A stretch of 64,000 bases of DNA from Flavimarina sp. Hel_I_48 (GTDB lineage: Bacteria; Bacteroidota; Bacteroidia; Flavobacteriales; Flavobacteriaceae). This document shows, piece after piece, positions 10,276 to 19,910 of this stretch. Location: NCBI RefSeq assembly GCF_000733945.1, contig NZ_JPOL01000002.1, forward strand, positions 2,295,001-2,359,000, written 5' to 3'. Each line of letters begins with the position of its first letter. Within the stretch, counting starts at the first letter, position 1. Below the pieces are notes generated by a model. That model had not been told where the DNA came from, made no database searches, and saw nothing but the letters and a program-made list of their open reading frames with translations. Both the position numbers and the translations under genes were made by a program.

Positions 10276-11200
10276 AAATTATGCAGGCATTGCTGATGAG
10301 CATGCCAAATTGGAAACTTCTAAAATCGTACTTATCCCTGTGCCCTATGACGGTACAAGCACATGGCAAAAAGGAGCAGACAAAGGCCCAGAGGCTCTTC
10401 TGGAGGCTTCCCGAAACATGGAAACCTACGATATAGAAACAGATACCGAAGTTTTTAAGCAGGGTATTTATCTTGCAGACTCCATTGATGAGAAGGAATC
10501 GCCCAAAGCTGTGGTTAAAACCATGCACACCACGGTAAAGGATTACATAAAACGCAACAAATTTGTGACCGTTGTGGGGGGTGAGCATTCTGCCTCCATA
10601 GGTACGATCAGGGCGTTTAGCGAACTTTATGAAGACCTAACTGTAATCCATATCGATGCGCATGCAGATATGCGCAAAGAATATAACGGCAGTAAATATA
10701 ACCATGCCTGCACCGCATACGAGGCAAGCCAGACCACAAACCTCATACAGGTGGGCATACGCAGTATGGATGTGCTTGAAAAAACGGTCATGGATGAAGA
10801 AAAGACCTTTTTTGCGCATCAGATGATCCAGGATGAATACTGGATCGATAATGTGATTGATGCCTGCACTGAAAATGTGTTCATCACCTTTGATCTTGAT
10901 GCGCTTGATCCTTCCATTTTTCCGGGTACGGGAACACCAGAACCTGGCGGACTTTTTTGGTATGAGACCATGGATTTCCTAAAAAGGCTATTTGAGGAGA
11001 CTAATGTAGTAGGTTTTGACCTGATGGAACTTTGCCCCATTGAAGGTGATAAAACTTCAGAATTCCTTGCGGCCAAGCTGTATTACAAAATGCTTAGTTA
11101 TAAGTTTCAGGGGCAGGAAGTAGAAGAGGATTATAATAATACTTACGCTGCAAAAGATAAAGCAGGATTAGGAAAATTAAAAGATAATGACAAAGACTAA
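10262..11200 (+). CDS. speB: agmatinase
   Basis: Binuclear manganese ureohydrolase that hydrolyses agmatine to putrescine and urea. The 312-aa protein carries all metal-ligand motifs: GGEHS with His109, DAHAD with Asp132, His134 and Asp136, and DLDALDP with Asp211 and Asp213, followed by the GTGTPEPGG loop typical of agmatinases rather than arginases. It overlaps the arginine decarboxylase upstream by 14 bp and the deoxyhypusine-synthase-like gene downstream by 14 bp. The context makes the agmatinase call firm. Confidence 0.93.
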   Translation: MSTTKNYAGIADEHAKLETSKIVLIPVPYDGTSTWQKGADKGPEALLEASRNMETYDIETDTEVFKQGIYLADSIDEKESPKAVVKTMHTTVKDYIKRNKFVTVVGGEHSASIGTIRAFSELYEDLTVIHIDAHADMRKEYNGSKYNHACTAYEASQTTNLIQVGIRSMDVLEKTVMDEEKTFFAHQMIQDEYWIDNVIDACTENVFITFDLDALDPSIFPGTGTPEPGGLFWYETMDFLKRLFEETNVVGFDLMELCPIEGDKTSEFLAAKLYYKMLSYKFQGQEVEEDYNNTYAAKDKAGLGKLKDNDKD

Positions 11201-12164
11201 AGGAGCAATCTCTGAATTTATAGAGAAATACTATTTACACTTTAACGCAGCCGCGTTAGTGGATGCCGCAAAAGCATATGAGGAGCAGCTCAATAAAGGC
11301 GCAAAAATGCTGGTTTCCCTGGCAGGTGCGATGAGTACGGCAGAACTGGGTAAAATCTTTGCAGAAATGATTCGCCAGGATAAGGTGCAGATCATTTCCT
11401 GTACAGGGGCAAATCTTGAGGAAGATATCATGAACCTCGTTGCGCATTCCCATTACGAGCGCGTACCTAATTACCGCGATCTTACCCCTAAAGAGGAGTG
11501 GGATCTTTTAGAAAGGGGACTCAACCGTGTTACAGATACTTGTATTCCCGAAGAGGAAGCTTTCCGTCGTTTACAAAAACATATTTTTAAGATATGGAAA
11601 GATGCAGATGATAAGGGCGAGCGTTACTTACCACATGAATTTATGTATAAAATGCTTTTGAGCGGTGTGCTTGAAGAGTATTATGAGATCGATCTTAAAG
11701 ATTCCTGGATGTACGCTGCCGCGGAAAAAAACCTGCCCATAATCTGCCCAGGTTGGGAAGATAGTACGATGGGAAATATTTTTGCCTCCTACGTGATGAA
11801 AGGCGAACTTAAGGCCACGACCATGAAAAGCGGCATTGAATACATGACATTCCTTGCTGACTGGTACACCGAAAATTCGGAGAATGGCATTGGCTTCTTT
11901 CAGATAGGTGGTGGTATTGCGGGAGATTTCCCTATTTGTGTGGTACCTATGCTTTATCAGGATATGGAGCGTACAGATACACCATTTTGGAGCTATTTCT
12001 GCCAAATTTCAGACTCTACAACCAGTTATGGTAGTTATTCCGGCGCAGTGCCGAATGAGAAGATCACCTGGGGAAAACTGGATATCAATACACCAAAGTT
12101 TATCATTGAAAGTGATGCTACCATTGTGGCTCCTTTAGTATTTGCTTACATACTGGATATGTAA
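11187..12164 (+). CDS. deoxyhypusine synthase family protein (possible homospermidine synthase)
   Basis: A 325-aa NAD-dependent aminobutyl transferase of the deoxyhypusine synthase (DHS) fold. The C-terminal motif EKITWGKLD at residues 291-299 contains the lysine (Lys297) equivalent to the enzyme-imine lysine of eukaryotic DHS. Bacteria have no eIF5A to modify, so the acceptor must be different. As the third gene of an arginine decarboxylase-agmatinase operon it should act on putrescine. Homospermidine is a characteristic polyamine of flavobacteria, so I infer a homospermidine synthase or similar polyamine aminobutyltransferase; this is inference, not shown by the sequence. A terminator follows at 12205-12240. 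Confidence 0.85.
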   Translation: MTKTKGAISEFIEKYYLHFNAAALVDAAKAYEEQLNKGAKMLVSLAGAMSTAELGKIFAEMIRQDKVQIISCTGANLEEDIMNLVAHSHYERVPNYRDLTPKEEWDLLERGLNRVTDTCIPEEEAFRRLQKHIFKIWKDADDKGERYLPHEFMYKMLLSGVLEEYYEIDLKDSWMYAAAEKNLPIICPGWEDSTMGNIFASYVMKGELKATTMKSGIEYMTFLADWYTENSENGIGFFQIGGGIAGDFPICVVPMLYQDMERTDTPFWSYFCQISDSTTSYGSYSGAVPNEKITWGKLDINTPKFIIESDATIVAPLVFAYILDM

Positions 12165-12204
12165 CCCCCCCCTGGTCCCCAAAGGGGAACTACTTAAAAT
12201 AATT

Positions 12205-12240
12205 AGACCTCACAGATATGTAAAACCTGTGAGGTCTTTT
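12205..12240 (+). terminator. terminator of the polyamine operon
   Basis: AGACCTCACAG (12205-12215) pairs perfectly with CTGTGAGGTCT (12227-12237), an 11-bp stem with an 11-nt loop followed by a T run. It is preceded by a small C-run/G-run palindrome at about 12164-12190. Confidence 0.85.
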
Positions 12241-12272
12241 ACTTTTTAACGCTATGAATTGATGAAGAATTT

Positions 12273-12358
12273 CGCGTTAGGGATTGAAGTGAAAATCCTT
12301 TTTGTGAGGCACGAACAAAAAGATTGTAGCGTAAAGCCTGACCCGTAGGGAAACGCCA
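12273..12358. repeat. REP-like intergenic palindromic repeat
   Basis: A GC-richer segment in an otherwise AT-rich 351-bp intergenic space. It begins GCGTTAGGGATTGAAG and ends CCCGTAGGGAAACGCC, so its ends are roughly complementary (GCGTT/AACGC). Inside, AATCCTTTTTGT (12294-12305) faces ACAAAAAGATT (12315-12325) as a hairpin. From memory, this family of elements recurs in intergenic regions of many flavobacterial genomes; only one copy is seen here. Confidence 0.6.
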
Positions 12359-12515
12359 GGAATCAATGAAATAATCAAAAGTAGCTCCTGAGCAAATACT
12401 AACGATTACTATTGAGACCCTCAATTCTTAAGATGCTTTATGGGTTTTCAATTCAAAATTGCACGCACATTAATCTGGATGACTTTACCTACATTGAATA
12501 AGAAAAGTGCATATT

Positions 12516-14129
12516 TTAATCTCTTTCAATCTTTTCGTTCTGCTCTTTTTCAGTTTTCCAATCTATCAGAGGGGAAGGATAATAGTTTACGTCCATACGT
12601 TCTAAAAATGGTGCCTGATTGCCCAAACGTACTTTGTAATTTTCCCAGTCCCTGTTTTCTGGTTTTGACCAGTTCAATTCAGCAAAACCTATGGCTCTGG
12701 GGAAAGCAAGGTATTCCAGTTCGTTGCTATTGCTTACAGTTTCTGACCACAAAGGCGCTTCGATACCCATAACACTTTTTAAAGGAATATTTTCGTAAGC
12801 TTCCGGTTTCCAGATGTAAGCAGAATCCACGGGCACATATCCCGCCCAGTTAAGGCCATATTCTGATTCTAAATCGTATTTCATATCCAGGTAGGCTTTA
12901 TTTGCTGGGGACATGATAATCTTCAGGTTTTTGTCAACTGCCTTTCTTGCATTCTCTGCATTGGACCAGAATTGTGAGATGGAGGTAGAATCCACATCCG
13001 CAGTCGCGATCTCATCCCAACCGATCATTTGCTTGTCATATTTCTGCACAATTTTCTCAACCTTATTTACAAAATAAATGTAATCAGCCTTTTTTGTCGC
13101 GTGACTTTCATCACCGCCAATATGAAAATAAGGAGCAGGTGACAACGCGGTAATTTCCCTTACTACATCATCTATAAAAGCGTAAACCGTATCTTTTCTG
13201 GTATCAAAAGTGCTGAAACCTACTTTTGTGCCTTTATAGATTTCTGGGGTTTTGCCGTTACCGTTCAAAAATGGATATGCGACCGAGGCTGCATTTGTGT
13301 GTCCCGGCATGTCCACTTCCGGTACGATCATCATGTAATTTTTAGCCGCGTAATCCACGATTTCTTTGTAGTCTTCCTGGGTATAAAAACCGCCGGGTTC
13401 ATCGCCCACTTCGGTGATGCCGCCCACTTCCGTGAGTTTGGGCCATGATTTGATCTCGATACGCCATCCCTGATCATCAGTAAGGTGAAGGTGCAGTACA
13501 TTGTATTTATAATAGACGAGTAGATCAATATATTTTTTTACTTCCTCCAGCGTAAAAAAGTGCCTGGCCACGTCTAGCATGGCACCACGATATTCAAAAA
13601 ACGGAGCATCTTCAATTGATCCCGAAGCGATGGGCCAGATGGGATAATCAGCAAGCGTATCATTTGACTTTAAGGGAATCAGTTGGCGTAGGGTCTGCAC
13701 GCCTCTAAAGGCACCTTCGGCACTTGCTGCGCTTAATACAATACTATCTTTTCCTATTTTCAGTTGGTACCCTTCCTTATTTTCCGCGGGAATACTATCT
13801 GATTTTTTTATATAAATAGTACTTTCCTGATCTTGTTTGTCTTCATTAATAGATAGGTCAAGTCTGGTAATGTCTTTTATTTTTTCAGCAAGGAATGAGC
13901 CTACATTTTCGAAATCTTCTGCGCTTGAAGTTGTATAAACCGCGGTATATCGATCTAATGGAAAAGCGGTCATCGTCGCGTTTACCATCGCTGGTTTGGG
14001 AATAAGATCCCTGGCTGCAAGATCGGTTTTGGGAAGGTTTAGCATTCTTGGTTCCTTTTCCTCTTTGCAGGAAAAAAAAGCCAGTGGAATACAGATTAGT
14101 GCTAAATACGCAAATAGTGGGTGTTTCAT
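12516..14129 (-). CDS. beta-N-acetylhexosaminidase, GH20 lipoprotein
   Basis: Removes terminal GlcNAc or GalNAc residues from chitin-type oligosaccharides, glycoproteins or peptidoglycan fragments, anchored outside the inner membrane. The 537-aa protein has a lipoprotein signal with lipobox FFSC (Cys21), a GH20b-like N-terminal domain (about 40-165), and the TIM barrel starting at RGAMLDVARHF (181-191). The catalytic pair is in HIGGDESH, Asp340-Glu341. It fits with anmK elsewhere in the window in amino-sugar recycling, though it is not in an operon with it. Divergent from the glycosyltransferase operon at 14397. Confidence 0.95.
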   Translation of the reverse strand: MKHPLFAYLALICIPLAFFSCKEEKEPRMLNLPKTDLAARDLIPKPAMVNATMTAFPLDRYTAVYTTSSAEDFENVGSFLAEKIKDITRLDLSINEDKQDQESTIYIKKSDSIPAENKEGYQLKIGKDSIVLSAASAEGAFRGVQTLRQLIPLKSNDTLADYPIWPIASGSIEDAPFFEYRGAMLDVARHFFTLEEVKKYIDLLVYYKYNVLHLHLTDDQGWRIEIKSWPKLTEVGGITEVGDEPGGFYTQEDYKEIVDYAAKNYMMIVPEVDMPGHTNAASVAYPFLNGNGKTPEIYKGTKVGFSTFDTRKDTVYAFIDDVVREITALSPAPYFHIGGDESHATKKADYIYFVNKVEKIVQKYDKQMIGWDEIATADVDSTSISQFWSNAENARKAVDKNLKIIMSPANKAYLDMKYDLESEYGLNWAGYVPVDSAYIWKPEAYENIPLKSVMGIEAPLWSETVSNSNELEYLAFPRAIGFAELNWSKPENRDWENYKVRLGNQAPFLERMDVNYYPSPLIDWKTEKEQNEKIERD

Positions 14130-14396
14130 TTAGTAAATTTTCACTAAAGTAGCATAATATTTTTAAAAAAGACCTATTTAAGAAATACAAAGCCATGTTC
14201 TATTGCCTGCTTTGGGACGTTTTGAATAAATCGATTTAATACCACATATGGAAAGGGTTCTTTAAATAGTTCTAAATGATCAAAAAACAGGTGCTATTTG
14301 CCTAAAAAAGGTCTAAAATACCCAAAAATCAAAAACCTACAGTTCTTAAAATTTCCTTTAAAACATTTACGTATTTTCGCCCCTTCAATCAACTGC

Positions 14397-15116
14397 ATGA
14401 ACTATTTATTGACCATCGTAGTACCGCTTTATAACGAGGCTGATAACCTGCCACGGGTAGAAACCGCTATGCAGGATTATCTTAAAGGCGCCGCCGCCAA
14501 ATCAAAAATCCTTTTTGTAAATGACGGCTCTACAGACGATAGTTTGCGCCTCGTAGAAGCTATTTGCGCTAGAAATATGGATTTTGAATATATTTCATTT
14601 GAAAAAAATTGTGGTCTTAGCGCGGCTATAAAAGCAGGTTTTGATTATACCGAAACCGAATATGTGGGCTATATAGACAGCGATCTGCAGACTACGCCAG
14701 AGGATTTTAATACACTTATGCCCTTTATAGGGGAGTACGACCTGGTTACCGGCCTGCGTGGGGCTCGGAAGGATAGGTTTATCAAAAATATGTCCAGCAA
14801 AATAGCAAACGGGATACGTCGCGCGTTCACCCATGATGGTATGGATGACACCGGTTGCCCACTTAAGATTATTAAAACAGATTACGCTAAACGCATCCCT
14901 ATGTTTAAGGGGTTGCACCGCTTTCTGCCCGCAATGGTTTTGTTGCAAAATGGGAAAGTGATCCAGATTCCCGTCAACCATTTCCCACGGATTGCAGGAA
15001 CGGCAAAATTTGGTGTCTGGAACCGACTTTTAGGTCCTTTACTGGACTGTTTTGCCTATTTATGGATGAAAAGAAAATATATAAACTATACTGTATCAAA
15101 ACGTTCTGATGCATAG
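14397..15116 (+). CDS. DPM1/GtrB-like family 2 glycosyltransferase
   Basis: Likely transfers a sugar from a nucleotide donor to polyprenyl phosphate at the cytoplasmic face of the inner membrane. I start at the ATG at 14397 because the family motif IVVPLYNE then falls at residues 7-14; the longer in-frame TTG start at 14298 adds 33 unrelated residues. VNDGSTDDS (41-49) and DSDLQ (94-98) are the donor and metal motifs. The product is 239 aa with no C-terminal membrane helices. It overlaps a LAB_N membrane protein by 8 bp, which in turn overlaps an ArnT-like transferase, giving the usual logic of lipid-linked sugar synthesis followed by transfer to lipid A or another envelope acceptor. Confidence 0.88.
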   Translation: MNYLLTIVVPLYNEADNLPRVETAMQDYLKGAAAKSKILFVNDGSTDDSLRLVEAICARNMDFEYISFEKNCGLSAAIKAGFDYTETEYVGYIDSDLQTTPEDFNTLMPFIGEYDLVTGLRGARKDRFIKNMSSKIANGIRRAFTHDGMDDTGCPLKIIKTDYAKRIPMFKGLHRFLPAMVLLQNGKVIQIPVNHFPRIAGTAKFGVWNRLLGPLLDCFAYLWMKRKYINYTVSKRSDA

Positions 15117-15738
15117 CCCGTGGTGGATTTATACTGTAGGGTTTTTAGCGCAGCTCATGTTCTCTGGCCGGCTGGTACTGCAATGGTTGCTTTCAGAAAA
15201 GCAAAAAAAAGTACTTACGCCATCCACGTTCTGGTGGTTTAGCCTTGGCGCGTCATTTCTTCTTTTTGTTTATGGCTATTTACGGGAGGATTTCGCCATC
15301 ATGCTGGGGCAGGCGCTTACATATTTTATTTATATCCGGAATTTGCAGCTGCAGGGGCAATGGTCAAAATCACCTAAAATCGCCCGTATTTTTTTACTCA
15401 TATTCCCTGTTTTAATTGTGATCTATGGTTATAATAATGGCGATTATGATATTGAAAAGCTCTTTCAGAACGAAGCAATACCGCTGTGGCTATTGCTTTT
15501 GGGAACGGTGGCGCAGATCATTTTTACCCTGCGTTTTATTTACCAGTGGATTTATTCTGAACGAAAGAAAAAATCAAGCCTGCCGCTGGGGTTCTGGATG
15601 CTGAGTCTGGCCGGTGGCCTGCTCATTCTTACCTACGCGATCTTACGGAAAGATCCCGTTTTGTTTGTGGGCCACCTGATGGGTGTATTCATTTATATTC
15701 GGAATATTAAACTTTCATTCGGTATAGATAAGTCATGA
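15109..15738 (+). CDS. membrane protein with two lipid-A-disaccharide-synthase N-terminal (LAB_N) domains
   Basis: A 209-aa integral membrane protein made of two homologous halves. Each half has the pattern AQ-x(3)-F-x(2)-R-x(3)-QW, then SE-(K/R)-x-K, then a FW pair, and ends IYIRN followed by a short polar turn (first IYIRNLQL, second IYIRNIKL). This is the LAB_N domain, which is fused to LpxB in some bacteria but stands alone here. It sits between a polyprenyl-phosphate glycosyltransferase and an ArnT-like transferase with overlaps of 8 and 4 bp, so it probably takes part in the same lipid glycosylation, perhaps as a small flippase-like component. That role is inference. Confidence 0.88.
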   Translation: MHSPWWIYTVGFLAQLMFSGRLVLQWLLSEKQKKVLTPSTFWWFSLGASFLLFVYGYLREDFAIMLGQALTYFIYIRNLQLQGQWSKSPKIARIFLLIFPVLIVIYGYNNGDYDIEKLFQNEAIPLWLLLLGTVAQIIFTLRFIYQWIYSERKKKSSLPLGFWMLSLAGGLLILTYAILRKDPVLFVGHLMGVFIYIRNIKLSFGIDKS

Positions 15739-17369
15739 CAATAAGATCAAAATATCACCTTTTACTGCTATTTTTTGCCTGTTTTTGCCTGTTTTTCACC
15801 CATCTTGACGTCCTTTATGAGAACATCATGGAAGCGCGTAATTTCAATACGGCACGTGAAATGGTGAACTATGACAACTGGGTACTCACTACCATGAACG
15901 GCGAGGCACGTTACGAGAAACCGCCTTTGCCCACCTGGCTTGCTGCGATTTCTGGGGCTATATTTGGGATGGAAAATACCTGGGCCCTTCGTTTGCCCTC
16001 GGCACTGGTAACGACTTTTTTAATTTTCTTTTTTTACCGCTTTGTGGAATATAGCACCCGGCAAAAAGAACAGGCTTTTAACGCTGCGCTTATTCTTGCG
16101 ACATCCTTTTACATCTTATTTGCAGGGCGTAATGGCACTTGGGATATTTTTGCACATGCCTTTATGCTTGCGGGTATTTACTTTCTGTTTCAGTTTTTTG
16201 AAAAAACAGAAAACACCTATAAAAATGCTGTTTTTTCGGGCATTTTCATCGGTTTATCGTTTATGAGTAAGGGGCCGGTAAGCCATTTTGCGCTGCTGTT
16301 GCCTTTTCTCATCGCTTATGGAATCGTTTATAAATTCAAAGCTTTTCGGCCTAAAGTGGTGCCTTTTATTCTTATGATCATCCTGATCGCGGTGCTGAGT
16401 TCGTGGTGGGCGATCGCGGTCTATGTTCTCGATCCTGCTTCGGCGACCGCGATAGCGGATAAGGAAGCGACCGCCTGGGCAAACCACAACACGCGACCGC
16501 TGTATTATTACTGGAGTTTTTTCACGCAAAGCGGAATCTGGACCATCCCGGCCTTTATCGGGTTGTTATATCCCTATTTAAAAACACGGGTCGAGAACTT
16601 AAAAGCTTACAAATTCTCCCTGATCTGGACGCTTGCAGCGGTAATCTTACTATCGCTCGTCCCCGAAAAAAAATCACGTTACCTGTTGCCGGTTTTGATT
16701 CCGCTGGCGATGAATACTTCATTTTATGTTCAGTATTTATTCCGATATTTTTCGGCTTTAAAGGATAAAAAAGAAACGGTGCCAGTCTATTTCAATTTCG
16801 GTTTGATCAGTGTGATTGCATTGTCCGCGCCTGTTGCAAGTTATATTTTTCTTCGTGAAAATCTGAACGGTTTATGGATTTGGTTTATCCCATTCAGTAT
16901 ATTTTCGGTGGTTGTTGGTATTTTTATGTTCAGGTCTTTGGTTAAAAAAGTGCTTCCCAATGTATTTTATTTGACCGTTTTATTTCTTTGCGGAATCGTT
17001 GCGCTGGGATTTCCGCTGGCAAGGGCAAGTTATACCAATACGGATTATGCCCGTCTCGCACCAAAGGTTCGGGAATTAGACAAACAGGAAATTCCACAGT
17101 ATTTATTCACGAATGGTTCACCGGAGCTCATTTGGGACCTTGGCCAGCGCGTGCCGTTGATTCAAAGCGCTGGTAAAACGTTGCTCCCTTCAGAAAAGAA
17201 ATTCGCCGTGTGGATGACGCCCGATGAGGAGACTGATTTTAAGTCCGTTTTTAAAAACTATAACCTGCAATTTCAAACGCAGATTGATGGCAACATCACT
17301 TCAAAAGCCGACAGAAATTATAAAGAACGGCGTATCGCAAAGCTTTATTTTGTGCAAAAAACCGACTAA
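15735..17369 (+). CDS. ArnT-like GT83 membrane glycosyltransferase
   Basis: A 544-aa polytopic membrane protein related to ArnT and protein O-mannosyltransferases, which use a polyprenyl-phosphate-linked sugar as donor on the periplasmic side. The N-terminus has the first membrane helix, then the periplasmic loop with EARNFNTAREMV and GEARYEKPPLPTW, which matches the acidic metal-binding and donor loop of the family. About twelve hydrophobic segments follow, then a periplasmic C-terminal domain of roughly 100 aa. It overlaps the LAB_N gene by 4 bp. The sugar and acceptor are unknown; lipid A is a reasonable guess from the LAB_N neighbour. Confidence 0.88.
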   Translation: MTIRSKYHLLLLFFACFCLFFTHLDVLYENIMEARNFNTAREMVNYDNWVLTTMNGEARYEKPPLPTWLAAISGAIFGMENTWALRLPSALVTTFLIFFFYRFVEYSTRQKEQAFNAALILATSFYILFAGRNGTWDIFAHAFMLAGIYFLFQFFEKTENTYKNAVFSGIFIGLSFMSKGPVSHFALLLPFLIAYGIVYKFKAFRPKVVPFILMIILIAVLSSWWAIAVYVLDPASATAIADKEATAWANHNTRPLYYYWSFFTQSGIWTIPAFIGLLYPYLKTRVENLKAYKFSLIWTLAAVILLSLVPEKKSRYLLPVLIPLAMNTSFYVQYLFRYFSALKDKKETVPVYFNFGLISVIALSAPVASYIFLRENLNGLWIWFIPFSIFSVVVGIFMFRSLVKKVLPNVFYLTVLFLCGIVALGFPLARASYTNTDYARLAPKVRELDKQEIPQYLFTNGSPELIWDLGQRVPLIQSAGKTLLPSEKKFAVWMTPDEETDFKSVFKNYNLQFQTQIDGNITSKADRNYKERRIAKLYFVQKTD

Positions 17370-17557
17370 AATGGACTAAAATTGGGCTATTTTTTGTGGT
17401 TTTATACCGGTTTATTACCGCTGTGTTTACCAAAAGTTAACAACTGTATCTATTTAAATTAGGGTGGCCGAATCTTAAAGTAAGGATAACCCTTGTCATC
17501 ATTCTCTTTCAGGTCTCGAAAGTAAATTGTGTTTTTAATTCATAAAAACCAATTTCG

Positions 17558-19717
17558 ATGAGAAAAAATTACATGAGCCTTCTTTTTGGCTTTTTCAGTC
17601 TTTTAGCAATAGCACAGGCAGATCCGGAAATCAATTTTGATGAGGCTTATATTTCGGTGAATGAAGATGAAGGCACGGCCACTTTAACGGTCAGCATTTC
17701 AGAATCACCTTTGATGATTGCTTCTGTAGATGTTGCGATTCTTACAGAGGAAAGCACGGCAATGGCGGGTACAGATTATGAGTATGACAGCCAGACGCTC
17801 ACCTTTGCTTCTTCAGGCGATCTTACCCAGAGTGTGACCATAAACATTACAAACAATGCTGAAATGGCTCCCGATAAGTTGGTCGCGCTCCAGCTACAAA
17901 ATCCTGTAAATAGCAGTGTAGGTGAAGACAACATTGCCGTGATCTACATTCTTGATGATGAAGCGCATACGCCCAGTTTTACTAATTCGCTCGGAGTGAC
18001 TTTTGGGACCAGTTATGCGATCACCGGTGATAATCCCGGTTCTGAAATCGTGGGCCATGATCCCGAAACTTCCCGCCTTTTTGTAATGAACAGCGGCAAT
18101 GCTTCCGTAGAAATTCTTGATTTTAGTGATCCTTTAGACATAAGTGCTCTGAGCACGATAGATCTTTCGGCTTATGGCGAAGGAGGCACCAGCGTGGCGG
18201 TTCATGATGGTATTGTGGCTGCAACCGCTGTTCCTGATGAAGTGGGCGTTAATGGCACTGTTGTTTTTATGGATGTAGACGGCACCATTCTCAGCACCAT
18301 TGAAGCGGGCGCGCTTCCTGATATGATTACTTTTACCCCAGACGGGAGCAAATTGTTGGTAGCCAATGAAGGCGAACCCAGTCAGGATTATTTGACCGAT
18401 CCCGAAGGAAGTATTACCGTGGTTGATCTTTCCGGCGGGGTTGAAAATCTGACTCAAAATGAGGTGAAAATGCTGAATTTTAATGCTTTTGATGCCGAAA
18501 TTGACGCGTTAAGGGTAGAAAATATCCGGATTTTTGATCCCAATGCAAGCGTTTCACAGGATCTGGAACCTGAATATATTACCGTTTCAGCCGATTCACA
18601 GCACGCCTGGGTGACTTTGCAGGAAAACAATGCCATAGCGGTCGTTGATCTTGATGCTATGGAAATTACCGATATTTTTCCCATGGGTCTTAAAGATCAC
18701 AGTTTGCCACAAAATGCGCTGGATACTTCTAACGAAATGGATTTTGCTTTTATGGCCAACTGGCCCATCAAGGGGATGTATATGCCCGATGCGATTGCAA
18801 ATTATACCGTGGGCGAAACTACCTATTATGTAACCGCAAACGAAGGCGATGCGCGGGAGTATGATGCTTTTGAGGAAGAAACAAACCTGGAAGATATGGT
18901 GCTTGATGCAGCAGTTTTTCCGAATCAGGAGTTTTTACAGCGCGAAGAGAATCTTGGCAAACTCAATTTTTCAAGTGTAGATGGTGATCTTGATAATGAT
19001 GGGGAGTATGAAGAACTGCATGCTTACGGGGGGCGTTCTTTTAGTATTTATAATGGTACAACCGGAGAGCAGGTTTATGACAGCGCAGACGATTTTGAAC
19101 GTTTTACGCTTGAGGATGACGTTTTCGGTGCCATTTTTAATACGACCAATGATGAAAACGAATTTAAAAACCGAAGTGATAACAAAGGTCCGGAGCCCGA
19201 AGCGTTGATTGTTGAAGAAATAAACGGTGCTTTTTACGCGATCGTTGGGCTGGAACGCATTGGTGGTTTTATGGTTTATGATGTGACCAATCCTATGGCA
19301 CCGGTTTTTGAAGGTTATTTTAACAACCGCAGCACAGAACCTGGTGAAGACATAACCGGCGACCTGGCTCCGGAAGGAATAATTTATGTAAAACCGGAAG
19401 ACAATGCTACCCAAAAAGGACTTATTGTAATTGCCAATGAAGTGAGCGCCACGATTAGTGTATATACGTTAGAAAACAACAATTTGTCGCTTGAAGATGC
19501 TGTAACGGCCAAAACAGATTTTACAATGTATCCGAATCCCGCTGCGGGCGAACGTATATTTTTCAACAAGCCCACGACATTTGTGCTCTATGATATACAG
19601 GGACGTGAATTGCAGCGCAAAGAGGATGCAACTTATATAAATAGCACCAGTCTGAGCAGCGGAACCTATATTGTTTGGAATGATAAGGGCGAGAGCAAAA
19701 AGCTTTTGGTAAAATAA
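17558..19717 (+). CDS. choice-of-anchor I family protein with T9SS sorting domain
   Basis: A 719-aa secreted protein. After a signal peptide (cleavage near AIAQA) comes a Calx-beta-like domain (about residues 25-135, with the DEGTATLTVSIS strand). Next is a long beta-propeller-like region with repeated D-G-S-K-L-LVANEG elements typical of the choice-of-anchor I family, including VANEGEPSQDYLTDPEGS and TANEGDAREYD. The last 75 residues are a type A T9SS sorting tail: MYPNPAAGER, YDIQGRE, LSSGTYIVW and the basic end KKLLVK. It should be exported by the type IX system and attached to or released from the cell surface. The ligand or enzymatic role is unknown; phosphatase-like activity has been suggested for related proteins but I cannot support it here. 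Confidence 0.88.
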   Translation: MRKNYMSLLFGFFSLLAIAQADPEINFDEAYISVNEDEGTATLTVSISESPLMIASVDVAILTEESTAMAGTDYEYDSQTLTFASSGDLTQSVTINITNNAEMAPDKLVALQLQNPVNSSVGEDNIAVIYILDDEAHTPSFTNSLGVTFGTSYAITGDNPGSEIVGHDPETSRLFVMNSGNASVEILDFSDPLDISALSTIDLSAYGEGGTSVAVHDGIVAATAVPDEVGVNGTVVFMDVDGTILSTIEAGALPDMITFTPDGSKLLVANEGEPSQDYLTDPEGSITVVDLSGGVENLTQNEVKMLNFNAFDAEIDALRVENIRIFDPNASVSQDLEPEYITVSADSQHAWVTLQENNAIAVVDLDAMEITDIFPMGLKDHSLPQNALDTSNEMDFAFMANWPIKGMYMPDAIANYTVGETTYYVTANEGDAREYDAFEEETNLEDMVLDAAVFPNQEFLQREENLGKLNFSSVDGDLDNDGEYEELHAYGGRSFSIYNGTTGEQVYDSADDFERFTLEDDVFGAIFNTTNDENEFKNRSDNKGPEPEALIVEEINGAFYAIVGLERIGGFMVYDVTNPMAPVFEGYFNNRSTEPGEDITGDLAPEGIIYVKPEDNATQKGLIVIANEVSATISVYTLENNNLSLEDAVTAKTDFTMYPNPAAGERIFFNKPTTFVLYDIQGRELQRKEDATYINSTSLSSGTYIVWNDKGESKKLLVK

Positions 19718-19910
19718 TTTTTCCAGATTCAGACCTTGAGCAGCACATCGTAAAGTTTTGCTCAACGGAATAAACAGCTGAAAAATAACTCCTAAAATGG
19801 CCATTTTTAGTGCCTTTTTGGAGTTTTTCATTTAAAGATTATTTGCCAGGTTGAAGTTGTAGATTATGACGTAACCACAGTCTAAAAACCTTATTCTGAC
19901 CTAAAAAATG

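Noticed and set aside
12440..12772. 110-codon plus-strand frame over the end of the GH20 gene
   Set aside because: It lies antisense to a well-supported coding region and has no domain.
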